Of a stretch of DNA of 64,000 bases, positions 33,196 to 42,397 are shown piece after piece. A program made the translations under genes and the position numbers. The notes beneath the pieces are model-generated. The model did not search any database. It saw only the letters and a program-made list of their open reading frames with translations, and was not told the origin of the DNA. This DNA is from CSP1-5 sp964348275 (lineage in GTDB: Bacteria > Methylomirabilota > Methylomirabilia > Methylomirabilales > CSP1-5): the NCBI GenBank assembly GCA_964348275.1, contig CAYGBT010000008.1:30398-94397 (forward strand), read 5' to 3'. Each line of letters starts with the position of its first letter. Within the stretch, counting starts at the first letter, position 1.

Positions 33196-34173
33196 ATGGA
33201 GAAGCCCCGAGTGAGAGAGTGGTCCACGAGAAAACACCTAGCACTGGTCACCTTGGGCCTTCTGATCGTTTCCGCCCTCGGCGTTTGGATCCACCTTTCT
33301 TCGTCGGACGATCCCGACCCCGGCATCCTCGAGGCGAGCGGCCGGATCGAGGGGGATCAGGCGGCGGTGGGGACGAAGCTGGGTGGGCGAATCGCCCATT
33401 TGCCCATTCGGGAGGGGCAGGCTCTCGAAGCCGGCCAGCTCATCGCCGAGCTTTCTTCCGAGCAAGCAGCGGCGCAGCTTCAGCAGGCGGAGCACGACCT
33501 CCACATGGCACGAGAGCAGCTCGGTACGGCCCGGGCCCGCCTCCTCCAGGCAGCAGCGAACCGGGAGCAAGCTGAGCATGACTATCTCCGTTACCGGGAG
33601 CTCCTCGCCGACGGGGCGATCGCCCCGCAGGTCGTGGATCAGGCCAGAGCCGCGTTTGACGCCGCCAGGGCGGCCGAGAAGGCCGACGGGAGGGAGATCG
33701 AGGTAGCACAAGCCCGAATTCAATCAGCCGAGGCAGGCCGCGCGCTCGCCCAGGCCAATGTCGCGGACACCCGGGTCATGGCGCCCTTCGCCGGGACGGT
33801 CCTTCGAAAGCTCGTTGAGAAGGGCGAGGTAGTGGCCGCCGGGACTCCCCTCGTCACCTTTGTGGATCTGTTGAATCTCCACGTGAAGGTCTATGTTCCC
33901 GAGCGAGACATCGGCAAGGTGAAGCTCGGGGACCCTTGCCGTGTGTACGTGGATGCCTTTCCAAAACGGTTCTTTGAGGCAAAGGTCTCCGAGGTCTCAC
34001 AGCAGGCCGAGTTTACTCCCCGGGACATCCATATGAAGGACGAGCGGGTGAAGTTGGTCTTCGCCGTGAAATTAGCCATCACGAATCCCGAGGGCCTCCT
34101 CAAGCCCGGGATGCCAGCGGACGCCCGCATCCGATGGAAGCCGGAGGCCTCTTGGGGAGATGGCCTGGACTAG
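33196..34173 (+). CDS. HlyD-type membrane fusion protein of an ABC exporter
   Basis: 325 residues. One N-terminal membrane helix (about 16-34), a biotinyl-lipoyl half (GGRIAHLPIREGQALEAGQ), a long coiled-coil hairpin (about 90-195, rich in Ala/Gln/Glu) and the second half APFAGTVLRKLVEKGEVVAAG. It bridges the inner-membrane ABC permeases to the outer membrane. The next three genes encode the ATPase and two permeases, giving a YbhG-F-S-R-like set. Confidence 0.88.
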   Translation: MEKPRVREWSTRKHLALVTLGLLIVSALGVWIHLSSSDDPDPGILEASGRIEGDQAAVGTKLGGRIAHLPIREGQALEAGQLIAELSSEQAAAQLQQAEHDLHMAREQLGTARARLLQAAANREQAEHDYLRYRELLADGAIAPQVVDQARAAFDAARAAEKADGREIEVAQARIQSAEAGRALAQANVADTRVMAPFAGTVLRKLVEKGEVVAAGTPLVTFVDLLNLHVKVYVPERDIGKVKLGDPCRVYVDAFPKRFFEAKVSEVSQQAEFTPRDIHMKDERVKLVFAVKLAITNPEGLLKPGMPADARIRWKPEASWGDGLD

Positions 34174-34182
34174 GAACCAGGA

Positions 34183-36114
34183 ATGGAGGTCATCAGGGCG
34201 CAGGGCCTGACAAAGCATTTCAAGGCGACACCGGCCGTGCTCGATGTGGACTTGGCCGTGGAACAGGGAGAGATCTTCGGCGTCATTGGCCCAAATGGCG
34301 CCGGCAAGACAACCCTGATCCAACTTCTCACCGGCCTCTTGGATCCCACCGCCGGTCGCGCCACGGTCTTAGGGTTCGACACGGTCCGTGAAATTGAAGT
34401 CATCAGGCGCCGGATCGGCTACGTCTCACAGGATTTCACCCTCTACGGGAGCCTCACCGTTGAGGAGAACCTGGATTTCTTCGCCGACCTCTACCGGGTA
34501 CCGGTCAAGGATCGAGAGCAACGCAACGAGCAGTTGCTGATCTGGAGCCGCCTGGGCCCGTTCCGCACGCGGCTAGCCGCACGTCTCTCTGGCGGGATGC
34601 AGAAGAAGCTCCACCTCTGCAGCACCCTGATCCACGAACCCGAGGTCCTCCTTCTGGACGAGCCGACCACCGGCGTGGACCCCGTCTCCCGCCGCCAGCT
34701 GTGGGAGATCCTCTACGAGCTGGTCGGGCGTGGCCTCACACTCGTCGTGGCTACGCCATACATGGACGAGGCACAACGGTGCCACCGGGTGGCCCTCATG
34801 CACCGGGGAAGGATTCTCCGGTGCGAGACACCCGACACCCTCAGGAAAGAGATCGAGGAAGAAGCGTGGGAGCTGAGGGCAGGGGCCTTTACGGGCGGGC
34901 AAGAGCTTCTCGCGAAGGCCGAGTTCCCCATCCGGACACATCGCACCGGAGACCATCTCCACATCCTGGCACCTAAGGGGCTTGACCTGGCCGCTGAGCT
35001 CCGGCGCCTCTCGGAGGGCGGCGACGTCGAGGACCTGCGCTTGAGACGGGTCTCTTTGACGATGGAGGATGTCTTCGTCTCGGTCGTCAGCAAGGCCGCG
35101 GCCGCGGAGAGCTTCCCGGGGAGCCCGCGCGAAGTGCCGCTTCGCCAGGCGAGGGCGAGCACCGATGGGGCCGTCGTCCGTTTGGATGGGCTCACCAAGA
35201 CATTCGGGGACTTCACCGCCGTGGATCATGTCTCCCTGTCGGTGAACCGGGGGGAGGTGTTCGGGTTCCTTGGGCCCAACGGGTCGGGCAAGACGACGAC
35301 GATCCGGATGCTTTGTGGCCTGCTCGCCCCATCCGCGGGGCGCGGCGAGGTGCTAGGCCACGATGTCTTCCGCCAAGGCCACCACATCAAGCCCCGGATC
35401 GGGTATATGTCTCAACGCTTCTCCCTGTATAACGATCTGACCGTGGAAGAAAATCTCGCCTTTTTTGGAGGAGGCTATGGCCTTCCACCCCGCCGCCTCG
35501 CCGAGCGGACGGCCTGGGTCGTGGAGATGGCCGGCCTCAGGGGGGAGGAGCGGCGACTGGCTGGGGAGCTGTCGGGGGGCGTCAAGCAGCGCTTGGCTTT
35601 GGGGTGCGCCATCCTCCATGAGCCGGAGATCATCTTCCTGGACGAACCGACGGCGGGGGTGGATCCTCTTTCACGACGCGAATTCTGGGATCTGATTGGG
35701 AGCCTGGCCGCGGCGGGGGTCACGGTGTTCGTGACCACTCACTACATGGACGAGGCGGAGAACTGTCACCGCCTGGGGTTCATCTACCACGGGCGCCTGA
35801 TCGCGGTGGGGAGTCCCCAGGCTCTCAAGGATCGCATGCGGGCTGGCGTGATGCTGGACCTGGAGTGCCGCGACCCCTTCACAGCGCTCCGCCTCCTCCG
35901 CACACAGCCCACCCTGAGCGGGGCGAGCTTCTTCGGCCGCCGAATCCACATCTTGGTGGAAGATGCCGTCCTCGCCGAGCCCTTAATCCGAGAGACTCTC
36001 AAGGCGGGAGGGCTCGCGGTCGATCACTTGGAATTGATCCCCTTCTCCCTGGAAGATATCTTCGTCACCTTCATCGAGATGGAGGAGCAAGGGAGGAGGG
36101 AAGCTCATGCATAG
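34183..36114 (+). CDS. ABC transporter ATPase with two nucleotide-binding domains (YbhF-like)
   Basis: 643 residues, two complete ATP-binding domains in tandem. First: GPNGAGKTT, LSGGMQKKL, LLLDEPTTGVDP. Second: GPNGSGKTT, LSGGVKQRL, IFLDEPTAGVDP. A linker region lies between (about 220-325). This fused form is typical of YbhF-type exporters with two ABC-2 permeases. It overlaps the first permease gene by 8 bases. Substrate unknown; drugs, dyes and metals have been suggested for relatives. Confidence 0.9.
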   Translation: MEVIRAQGLTKHFKATPAVLDVDLAVEQGEIFGVIGPNGAGKTTLIQLLTGLLDPTAGRATVLGFDTVREIEVIRRRIGYVSQDFTLYGSLTVEENLDFFADLYRVPVKDREQRNEQLLIWSRLGPFRTRLAARLSGGMQKKLHLCSTLIHEPEVLLLDEPTTGVDPVSRRQLWEILYELVGRGLTLVVATPYMDEAQRCHRVALMHRGRILRCETPDTLRKEIEEEAWELRAGAFTGGQELLAKAEFPIRTHRTGDHLHILAPKGLDLAAELRRLSEGGDVEDLRLRRVSLTMEDVFVSVVSKAAAAESFPGSPREVPLRQARASTDGAVVRLDGLTKTFGDFTAVDHVSLSVNRGEVFGFLGPNGSGKTTTIRMLCGLLAPSAGRGEVLGHDVFRQGHHIKPRIGYMSQRFSLYNDLTVEENLAFFGGGYGLPPRRLAERTAWVVEMAGLRGEERRLAGELSGGVKQRLALGCAILHEPEIIFLDEPTAGVDPLSRREFWDLIGSLAAAGVTVFVTTHYMDEAENCHRLGFIYHGRLIAVGSPQALKDRMRAGVMLDLECRDPFTALRLLRTQPTLSGASFFGRRIHILVEDAVLAEPLIRETLKAGGLAVDHLELIPFSLEDIFVTFIEMEEQGRREAHA

Positions 36115-37240
36115 CCGGATCATGGCCGTCGCAAAAAAAGAGACCCGAGAGATCCTCCGGGACCCGATCACACTCGGCATCGCCATCGTCCTCCCCGTGA
36201 TCATGATGTTCCTCTTCGCCTATGCCATCACCTTGGACGTCAAAGAGATCCCTCTGGCGGTCCTGGACTTCGATCGAAGCGCTGAGAGTCGGGAGTACAT
36301 AGCTGGCTTCCTCGAGTCGGGTTACTTCAGGCTCCAGACTGCTGCCCAGAATCCACAGGAGATTGATCGCCTCCTCGATCGGGGGACGGTCCGGATGGCT
36401 CTCATCATTCCTCCGGAGTTCTCCAAACGCCTTGGGCAGGGACTCCCGTCGGAAGTCCAGACGTTGGTGGACGGCTCATTCTCCAACACGGCCATCGTCG
36501 CTTTGAACTATGTTGCGGCCATCGACGAGGCCCAGAACGCGCGCATCCAATCGCACCACATCGCCCAGCGCTTTGGGGTCCATAAGACAGAGCCAGCCGT
36601 CAAGGCCGAGCCCCGCGTCCGGTACAATCCCGAGCTTCAGAGCGCCAATTACATCATTCCGGGCCTCTTTGCCGTTATCCTCATGGCCTTCCCGCCGATG
36701 CTCACGGCGTTAGCGGTGGTCCGGGAGAAAGAGCGAGGCTCCATCCTGCAGATCTTCACCTCGCCGGTGAAATCGTGGGAATTCATCGGAGGGAAGATGC
36801 TGCCGTACGCCGGAATCGCCTTTCTGGAGATGGTGCTCCTTTTGGGTGTGGGGCTCTTCTGGTTCCGGGTCCCCGTCCGGGGAAGCCTTTGGCTGCTGCT
36901 CCTTCTTTCCATCCTCTACGTGATTTGCACGGTGGGGATCGGCCTTCTGGTCTCTATTATCACAAGGAGCCAGGTGGTGGCCGTCCTCTTGGCCATCGTC
37001 CTGACGCTGATGCCCGCCTTCCTCTTCTCCGGGTTCCTCTGGCCCATCGCCAGCATGCCGGCTTTTTTTCAGTTTTCTACCTACCTCTTCCCCGCCCGCT
37101 ACTTCAACGAGATCGCACGGGGTATCGCCCTCAAGGGGATCGGGCTTACGTCCCTGTGGTTTAATGCCATCCTCCTCCTACTCTATGCTTTGGCCGTGCT
37201 GGGTTTTGCATCCATAGGATTTAAGAAGAAGATCGGGTGA
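36107..37240 (+). CDS. ABC-2 type permease (YbhS/YbhR-like), first copy
   Basis: 377 residues. N-terminal helix (about 23-44), a long periplasmic loop (about 45-175) and five more helices. Pattern EILRDPITLGIAIVLPVIMM at the start and SGFLWPIASMPAF near the end are typical of ABC2_membrane_3 proteins. It forms a heterodimer with the next gene. Confidence 0.88.
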   Translation: MHSRIMAVAKKETREILRDPITLGIAIVLPVIMMFLFAYAITLDVKEIPLAVLDFDRSAESREYIAGFLESGYFRLQTAAQNPQEIDRLLDRGTVRMALIIPPEFSKRLGQGLPSEVQTLVDGSFSNTAIVALNYVAAIDEAQNARIQSHHIAQRFGVHKTEPAVKAEPRVRYNPELQSANYIIPGLFAVILMAFPPMLTALAVVREKERGSILQIFTSPVKSWEFIGGKMLPYAGIAFLEMVLLLGVGLFWFRVPVRGSLWLLLLLSILYVICTVGIGLLVSIITRSQVVAVLLAIVLTLMPAFLFSGFLWPIASMPAFFQFSTYLFPARYFNEIARGIALKGIGLTSLWFNAILLLLYALAVLGFASIGFKKKIG

Positions 37241-37243
37241 GGC

Positions 37244-38368
37244 ATGATAAAGCCTTTGGCCCTCATCAAAAAAGAGTTCATCCAATTTTTCCGTTACCGG
37301 CCCCTCGTAATCCTCGTCGTCTGGACCATCGCGATAGAGATCGCCCTCTGCGCCTATGCCATCACCTACGATGTGACGCACCTCTCGTTGGCGCTTCAAG
37401 ACCTGGACGGCTCTTTTGAAAGCCGGGAGCTGATCAGCCGGTTCGCCCAGACGGAATATTTCGATGTCACTCACCGAATACGGACGAGGGAGGAGATGGA
37501 TGGCCTTCTGGAGGCGGGACGAGCCGATCTCGGAATTGCCATCCCACCTGACTTCTCTCGTCGGCTGGGACAGGGACTTCAGGCCCCCGTCCAGCTCCTT
37601 TTGGATGGCTCTAATTCCAATACGGCCCTAATCGCCTTGGGCTACGCCCAGAGGATCGTTCAGGGATACTCCCGCGACATCCAGGTCGCCCGGATCCGCA
37701 AGGCTATAAGGGATCCCGGGCCCCTGCCCGGCATTCGAAACCAGCGACGGGCCTGGTACAATCCGGACCTCAAAAGTGTCCATTTCGTCCTCATCTCGAT
37801 GCTGGTCCTGGGGGTGATGATGATCGCTACGATCCACCCGGCCGCCGCCGTGGCCTGGGAAAAGGAAGCAGGGACCATCGAGCAGCTTCTGGTCATGCCT
37901 TTTCGACCCTGGGAGCTGATGGTGGCAAAAGTCGCCCCAACGTTTGTGGTGAGCCTGGCGAGCTTGGCCCTCGCCCTATGGCTCCCGTGGTGGTTCCAGG
38001 TCCCCATCCAGGGAAGCCTCCCTCTCTTCTTCGCGCTCTCCGCTCTGTTCCTCTTCAGCAGCATGGGCTGGGGGCTCTTCTTGGGAACGGTCGCCGAGAA
38101 CCTCCAGCAGGCGCTTCTTCTCGCCTTTTTCTCCATCTTTCCCATCATGGTCATCTCAGGCACCATGGTACCCGTGGAGAGCATGCCAAAATCCATCCAG
38201 CTCCTCTCCTACCTCAGCCCCCTGACCTACTATACGGAGATCGGTCTCGCAATTTTTCTCAAAGGGGTTGGGATCGAGGTGCTCTGGCCTCAGGCATTGG
38301 CAATGGGAATTCTCGGTCTTGGGATTTTTGCCATGGGTCTCTGGCGATTCGGACGGCACCTCGGGTGA
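37244..38368 (+). CDS. ABC-2 type permease (YbhR/YbhS-like), second copy
   Basis: 374 residues with the same layout as the previous gene, which it follows by three bases: KKEFIQFFRYRPLVILVVWT, large periplasmic loop, then five helices with SGTMVPVESMPKSIQLLSYL. The two together make the membrane pore of the HlyD/ABC exporter. Confidence 0.88.
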   Translation: MIKPLALIKKEFIQFFRYRPLVILVVWTIAIEIALCAYAITYDVTHLSLALQDLDGSFESRELISRFAQTEYFDVTHRIRTREEMDGLLEAGRADLGIAIPPDFSRRLGQGLQAPVQLLLDGSNSNTALIALGYAQRIVQGYSRDIQVARIRKAIRDPGPLPGIRNQRRAWYNPDLKSVHFVLISMLVLGVMMIATIHPAAAVAWEKEAGTIEQLLVMPFRPWELMVAKVAPTFVVSLASLALALWLPWWFQVPIQGSLPLFFALSALFLFSSMGWGLFLGTVAENLQQALLLAFFSIFPIMVISGTMVPVESMPKSIQLLSYLSPLTYYTEIGLAIFLKGVGIEVLWPQALAMGILGLGIFAMGLWRFGRHLG

Positions 38369-38450
38369 CCGATACGAGACGGGAGCAGTCCACTCGAATA
38401 AGCTCACTCCAAGAGCGCAATATGTGAACTCCAAATCGCCTGGCTATGGC

Positions 38451-38479
38451 TTGACAAACCTGAGAAATAAACGATAAAA
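38451..38479 (+). promoter_or_regulatory. Sigma-70 promoter of the third small TTG-start gene
   Basis: TTGACA (38451-38456), 17 bases, ATAAAA (38474-38479). TTGACAAACCTGAG is identical to that at 4323-4336, and ACG precedes the -10 in both. Confidence 0.6.
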
Positions 38480-38499
38480 GAGGTGATAAGGAGTGGGTC

Positions 38500-38772
38500 T
38501 TGGCACGTAGATGGACCGTATACCTTGTGATTTGGGGTTTCCTCGCGGGCCTCGGATTGTGTCTCATCACCGATCTGAACGATACCCATCATAGCGCTGG
38601 TCCGCCATTGACACTCACCTACACCAATCAAGCTTGCGACATCTCTGTCCTTCCATGCGAAGATCTCTTCGGCTCTAACACGCTCCGCCTCGCATCTTCC
38701 CTCGACACAGAGCAGACTTCCTTGTACGAAGGTATTTCGCTTCGCCCTCCTTTCCCCCCGCCGCGCGCGTAA
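38500..38772 (+). CDS. Small exported protein of a three-member local family (copy 3)
   Basis: 90 residues, TTG start with AAGGAG upstream. Hydrophobic helix ending LGLCLITDL, C-x6-C-E-D, SLYEG and tail PPFPPPRA. It has its own promoter, nearly copied from that of copy 1. It precedes an outer-membrane-type gene and a tetraheme cytochrome gene. Function unknown. Confidence 0.7.
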   Translation: MARRWTVYLVIWGFLAGLGLCLITDLNDTHHSAGPPLTLTYTNQACDISVLPCEDLFGSNTLRLASSLDTEQTSLYEGISLRPPFPPPRA

Positions 38773-38978
38773 AGACCGCGCCGCCTCGTCTTTCAGTCTC
38801 TCAAACGTCTACCTGCGAATACTTGGATACGTAGGTCCAAAGCGGGCCTGACAGCGCTGCCTCTGTCACTCGATCCGGTTTGAGGCAAGGGGTACCGCAC
38901 CCTGATGGACGCTCACCGGGGTGTCCAGGGGCCGGGGGCAGCCACCTGCGAGGGACCCCAGGCACCAGGAGGAGGACC

Positions 38979-40246
38979 ATGCAATTATCCGGGAGAAGGC
39001 AGCTGGCGATCCTCGTCAACGTGATCGTCCTGCTGAGCGTGCCGTCCTTGCCGGTGGGGGCGATGACCCATGAGTCAAGTACTGCTTCGCAGCCACTGCA
39101 GGTGGGCCCGCTCTGGGTGGAGGGACGCTTTTCAGGTGACCTGTTCCTCCGGGGGCGCCACGAAGATGGATCGGTCGACCCCGTCGATGCGGACGCCCTC
39201 GAGTGGCGCAGCCGCACCCGGGGCGAAGGGCGCCTGCGGGGCGCAGAGGGATCCTGGCTCGCCGGCCAGGGGATCCTCACCTTCGTGCTGGAGGGGGAGA
39301 CAAGCGATGAGTCACCGGTCCTCTCCTTCAGTGAGCTGGCCGGCACAGGGGCGCCCCGCGGCTATGCCCTCAAGACGGCCGGCGTGGTGATTTCGGAGCT
39401 GCTCAAGGAACGTTTCGGCGGGCCCTCCCTGGGCGTTCGGTATGGCTTTCTCCCACCCACCTATCACGTGGTGAACGGCGAGTTCCTCGAATATGACGAC
39501 GACGTCCGGTTGTACCAAGCGGGCGGGAGCGTCCATTTGCCCCTTGACGGCTCTGTCATCAAAGAGGTGGCCCTTGTGGCGCCTCGGCCAACGCGGCTTC
39601 GTTTGAGCCGGAGATCATTGAGCGGGGCGGCCTGGACCTGACTGAGCTGTTCCGCCTCGAATGGGCAGCGCAATCCGCGCCCCTCGGGCCGGTCACGCTC
39701 CGCTATTCGGGGAGCTACGAGGACTGGAATGATCCGGATCAGGTGGCGCGGGACGTGGCGAAGGGACGCTATCTGCTCCCCTTCGCGGTGACCGCGAGGC
39801 AGGAGGATTTCGAGGTGCTGCGTAACAACGTCGCCGGCCAGGTCAAGCTCGGCAAGGGTGTGATGCTCAAACTCGCCCTGGAGACTGCCGTCAATCTCGC
39901 CGCCGCGGAGGAAGATTTTGCGGTGTCGGGCTTTGGCGCCCTCCTGGTTCCGAGTCCAGAGGGCTTCGTCCAGGATTTTCTCGGAATCGACCGCTTCCTA
40001 GTCGGCGGCGGCTACTACCACATTGACCCCTTTGCGTTCATCAATCTGAACATCAACCGGGCGCCGATCGGGCATGACGGGGCCGTGGTTCGGCTGATGG
40101 CGATGAACCAATTACAGAGTAAATTCTTTCGCCGCCTCGTGTATGGAGTCGAGCTCAACTTCCCCCGGGACAGCGAATTTGCCCGCTCTTTCGGGGATAG
40201 CGTTCGCTACTTCGTCCGGCTCGACTTCGACACCGGGTGGCTATAA
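38979..40246 (+). pseudogene. Outer-membrane-type beta-rich protein, frameshifted
   Basis: GGAGGA precedes ATG 38979 and a signal peptide (LLSVPSLPVGAM). The mature part alternates polar and aromatic residues like a beta-barrel. The first frame runs to a stop at 39641, but after about 39580 its translation turns into RPTRLRLSRRS-type noise. The coherent frame moves over and continues as SFEPEIIERGGLDLTELF and YSGSYEDWNDPDQ to 40246. A single insertion or deletion between about 39570 and 39602 splits the gene: a true pseudogene or a sequencing error. The next gene is a tetraheme cytochrome, so it may have been an electron-transfer partner. Confidence 0.65.
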
Positions 40247-40297
40247 AACCCTTCGGAACCAGGCCGTGAGAATCCACCCGTAAAGGAGGACACCGAA

Positions 40298-41920
40298 ATG
40301 TGGCCCAGAGCACTGAATCGAGGAACCCAGGTTGGCAGAACAATACGCTTGGTGTTCTCCGGGACCGCGCTCGCTTTGGGTGCAATACTGGTTCTTGCCC
40401 AGCCGCCCCGGGCAGATGAGGGGCATAAGACTCGCCAGAAGCGCCAGCTGATGCACGAGGCACCCGGGCGTCGCGAGGATAGGCACGGGGCGCAGATGCC
40501 CATGGAAGATCACAAGGCAATCCCGGCATTGAGTCCGAGCGCCCAGGAGGGCCAGCGCCTCGTGGAACAGCTCCACTGTAACGCCTGCCACAGTATCCCC
40601 GGCATGGAGCATGGGCCGGCTGGGCACGGGCATGGGGACGGAGACGCGGGGCACGCGGCCGTGGCGCCGGATCTGTCGCGCGAAGGTGAGAAGGTGCGCC
40701 CGGAATGGCTCTTTGCTTTCCTGAAGCAACCCCATCCTATCCGACCCGCCCTCGCGTCGCAGATGCCAAACTTTCGCCTGACCGATCGCGAAGCCCTCGC
40801 CCTCACCCTCCACATCCTCACCGACATGCGGGAAACCCGCCGTCCCACCGCGGTGACCGCCAGCGCTCAGCCCGTGTCGGTGGATCCGACGCTGGTCAAG
40901 GCCGGCAATAAGCTGATGTCGAAGGACTACTTCGACTGCTTCAAATGCCACTACCGGGGCGAGCAAAAGCCCGAAGGCAAGCCGGAGGAGCATGGGCCCA
41001 ACCTCCTCGAGGCTGGGCAGCAGCTCCAGCCTACGTATATTGCTCGCTGGATCCGGAACCCGCAGTCGATCGTGCCGAAGACCAAGATGCCCACCTTCTT
41101 TGAGGATGCCGACTCGGGCCCTGAGGACATCCTGGGCGGGGACGAGGAGAAGCACCAGCAAGCGCTGGTCGCCACCGTCCTGGCCCTAGGCCAAGAGGCG
41201 CCTCCGCACCTCGATTACGCCGCCTTCGCCCGGGCCAAGGCAACCTATCCGGACGTCATCCCGGGCGAGGGATGGGCGCTGATGGCCGAGATGAACTGTG
41301 CTGGGTGCCACGATATCACGCGCATGCACGAGCGCGTCGTGGTGGCCCCGCCCCTCGCCGACGAAGGGAGCCGCGTCCGCCCCGAGTGGCTGCGCGCGTT
41401 CCTGCACTCGCCCCACACGATCCGGCCGGCCGGATACATTCCTGGGACGGCGGTCCGGATGCCCGACTATGGTCTCTCCGCAGCTGAGGCCAATGCGATT
41501 GCGGATTTTCTCGAGGCGTTCCGCGCAGGGCGCCCGCGCCCGCCAGTTCCCAACGATCCCGTGGCGGTGGCGTGGGGGGAAATGCTGTTCCGGGACCTCC
41601 GCTGCGGATCCTGCCATCGGAGGACCGCCGAGCGACCGGCCACGGTCCAGGAGGCGTTCCAGGGACCGGATCTGCAGGGGGCCGGACTCCGACTCCAGCT
41701 TCCGTACCTGATTGCCTGGTTGGGGGGTGAAAAGACGGCGGATGCCCATCCCGTCGTCCCGAGCTACGGACTCTCGCGCGAGCAGCGGGCTGCCCTCGCC
41801 GCGTTCGTCGGAACCCTGAGGAGCTCGGGAGAGCGGAGGGCAAGTACTCCTCAGAAACGTTCTCGGTCAGAGAAGGGGGGCCATGGTGACGCGGGGCCAC
41901 GAGACGGGCACGGGCACTAA
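40298..41920 (+). CDS. Tetraheme c-type cytochrome with internal duplication
   Basis: 540 residues, signal peptide to about residue 39. Four CxxCH sites: CNACH (94), CFKCH (214), CAGCH (334) and CGSCH (436). Sections 1 and 3 are alike (VRPEWLFAFLKQPHPIRP / VRPEWLRAFLHSPHTIRP), and sections 2 and 4 are alike (LEAGQQLQPTYIARWI / QGAGLRLQLPYLIAWL), so an A-B unit was duplicated. The His-rich start and Met motifs (MPNF, MPTF, MPDY) supply axial ligands. AAAGGAGG precedes the ATG. A periplasmic electron carrier, partner not known. Confidence 0.88.
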   Translation: MWPRALNRGTQVGRTIRLVFSGTALALGAILVLAQPPRADEGHKTRQKRQLMHEAPGRREDRHGAQMPMEDHKAIPALSPSAQEGQRLVEQLHCNACHSIPGMEHGPAGHGHGDGDAGHAAVAPDLSREGEKVRPEWLFAFLKQPHPIRPALASQMPNFRLTDREALALTLHILTDMRETRRPTAVTASAQPVSVDPTLVKAGNKLMSKDYFDCFKCHYRGEQKPEGKPEEHGPNLLEAGQQLQPTYIARWIRNPQSIVPKTKMPTFFEDADSGPEDILGGDEEKHQQALVATVLALGQEAPPHLDYAAFARAKATYPDVIPGEGWALMAEMNCAGCHDITRMHERVVVAPPLADEGSRVRPEWLRAFLHSPHTIRPAGYIPGTAVRMPDYGLSAAEANAIADFLEAFRAGRPRPPVPNDPVAVAWGEMLFRDLRCGSCHRRTAERPATVQEAFQGPDLQGAGLRLQLPYLIAWLGGEKTADAHPVVPSYGLSREQRAALAAFVGTLRSSGERRASTPQKRSRSEKGGHGDAGPRDGHGH

Positions 41921-42091
41921 GCGCTTTTAGCGTAGGCGAGGGCGGGGGTCAAGAAACCTTCTTGGCTGGATCACAATGATGGAGCTTGTGGATGAGCAAC
42001 GCCCTCTGGGTTTGCAGCACTCCCTTCGTTTTTGCTTGCACATTAGTTGTGAGGCCGGTTAAGCTCAGAAAGCGAATTTATGTTATTGGCA

Positions 42092-42118
42092 GAGGACGGC
42101 CAGCGGTCGTCCTCTTTT
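42092..42118 (+). terminator. Intrinsic terminator after the tetraheme cytochrome
   Basis: GAGGACGGCC (42092-42101), loop AGC, GGTCGTCCTC (42105-42114), one mismatch in the stem, then TTTTGTTG. It ends transcription of the metal/cytochrome island and argues that the next ORF starts at 42137 rather than 42080. The gap from 41921 holds nothing else I can name. Confidence 0.75.
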
Positions 42119-42136
42119 GTTGAGGCAGTCCACGTT

Positions 42137-42397
42137 ATGAATCGGGTTTTTCTCTTTTTTCTGCTGAGCTGGTTGTTACACAACCCCGTTCTCGCCCTCA
42201 TCATCGTCGCTGCGCTCTCTCTGCCGGGTTACCTTTACGCAAGCGGATGGATGTTTCGTTTGCTTCGTCGCGTTCGGCATTGGCAGGAGACGCAGCGACT
42301 GCGGGAGACCGTGGCGGTCAACCCCCACAATGTGGCGGCTCAGACCGACCTCGGGAGGGATCGGGAGCAATGGTCTTTGCCTATTACAATCGCCTGA
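42137..42397 (+). CDS. Small membrane protein of unknown function
   Basis: 86 residues. A long hydrophobic N-terminal region (about 3-36) is followed by RHWQETQRLRETVAVNPHNV and AAQTDLG, which looks like the start of a TPR-type helix pair. Its end overlaps the next gene by 28 bases in another frame. It may be a full small protein or the front of a gene broken by a frameshift. Confidence 0.45.
   Translation: MNRVFLFFLLSWLLHNPVLALIIVAALSLPGYLYASGWMFRLLRRVRHWQETQRLRETVAVNPHNVAAQTDLGRDREQWSLPITIA

Noticed and set aside
40241..41161. 306-residue minus-strand open frame
   Set aside because: Antisense to the tetraheme cytochrome with four CxxCH sites.
42080..42136. Upstream extension of the small membrane protein to 42080
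   Set aside because: It would run through a clear intrinsic terminator (42092-42118).
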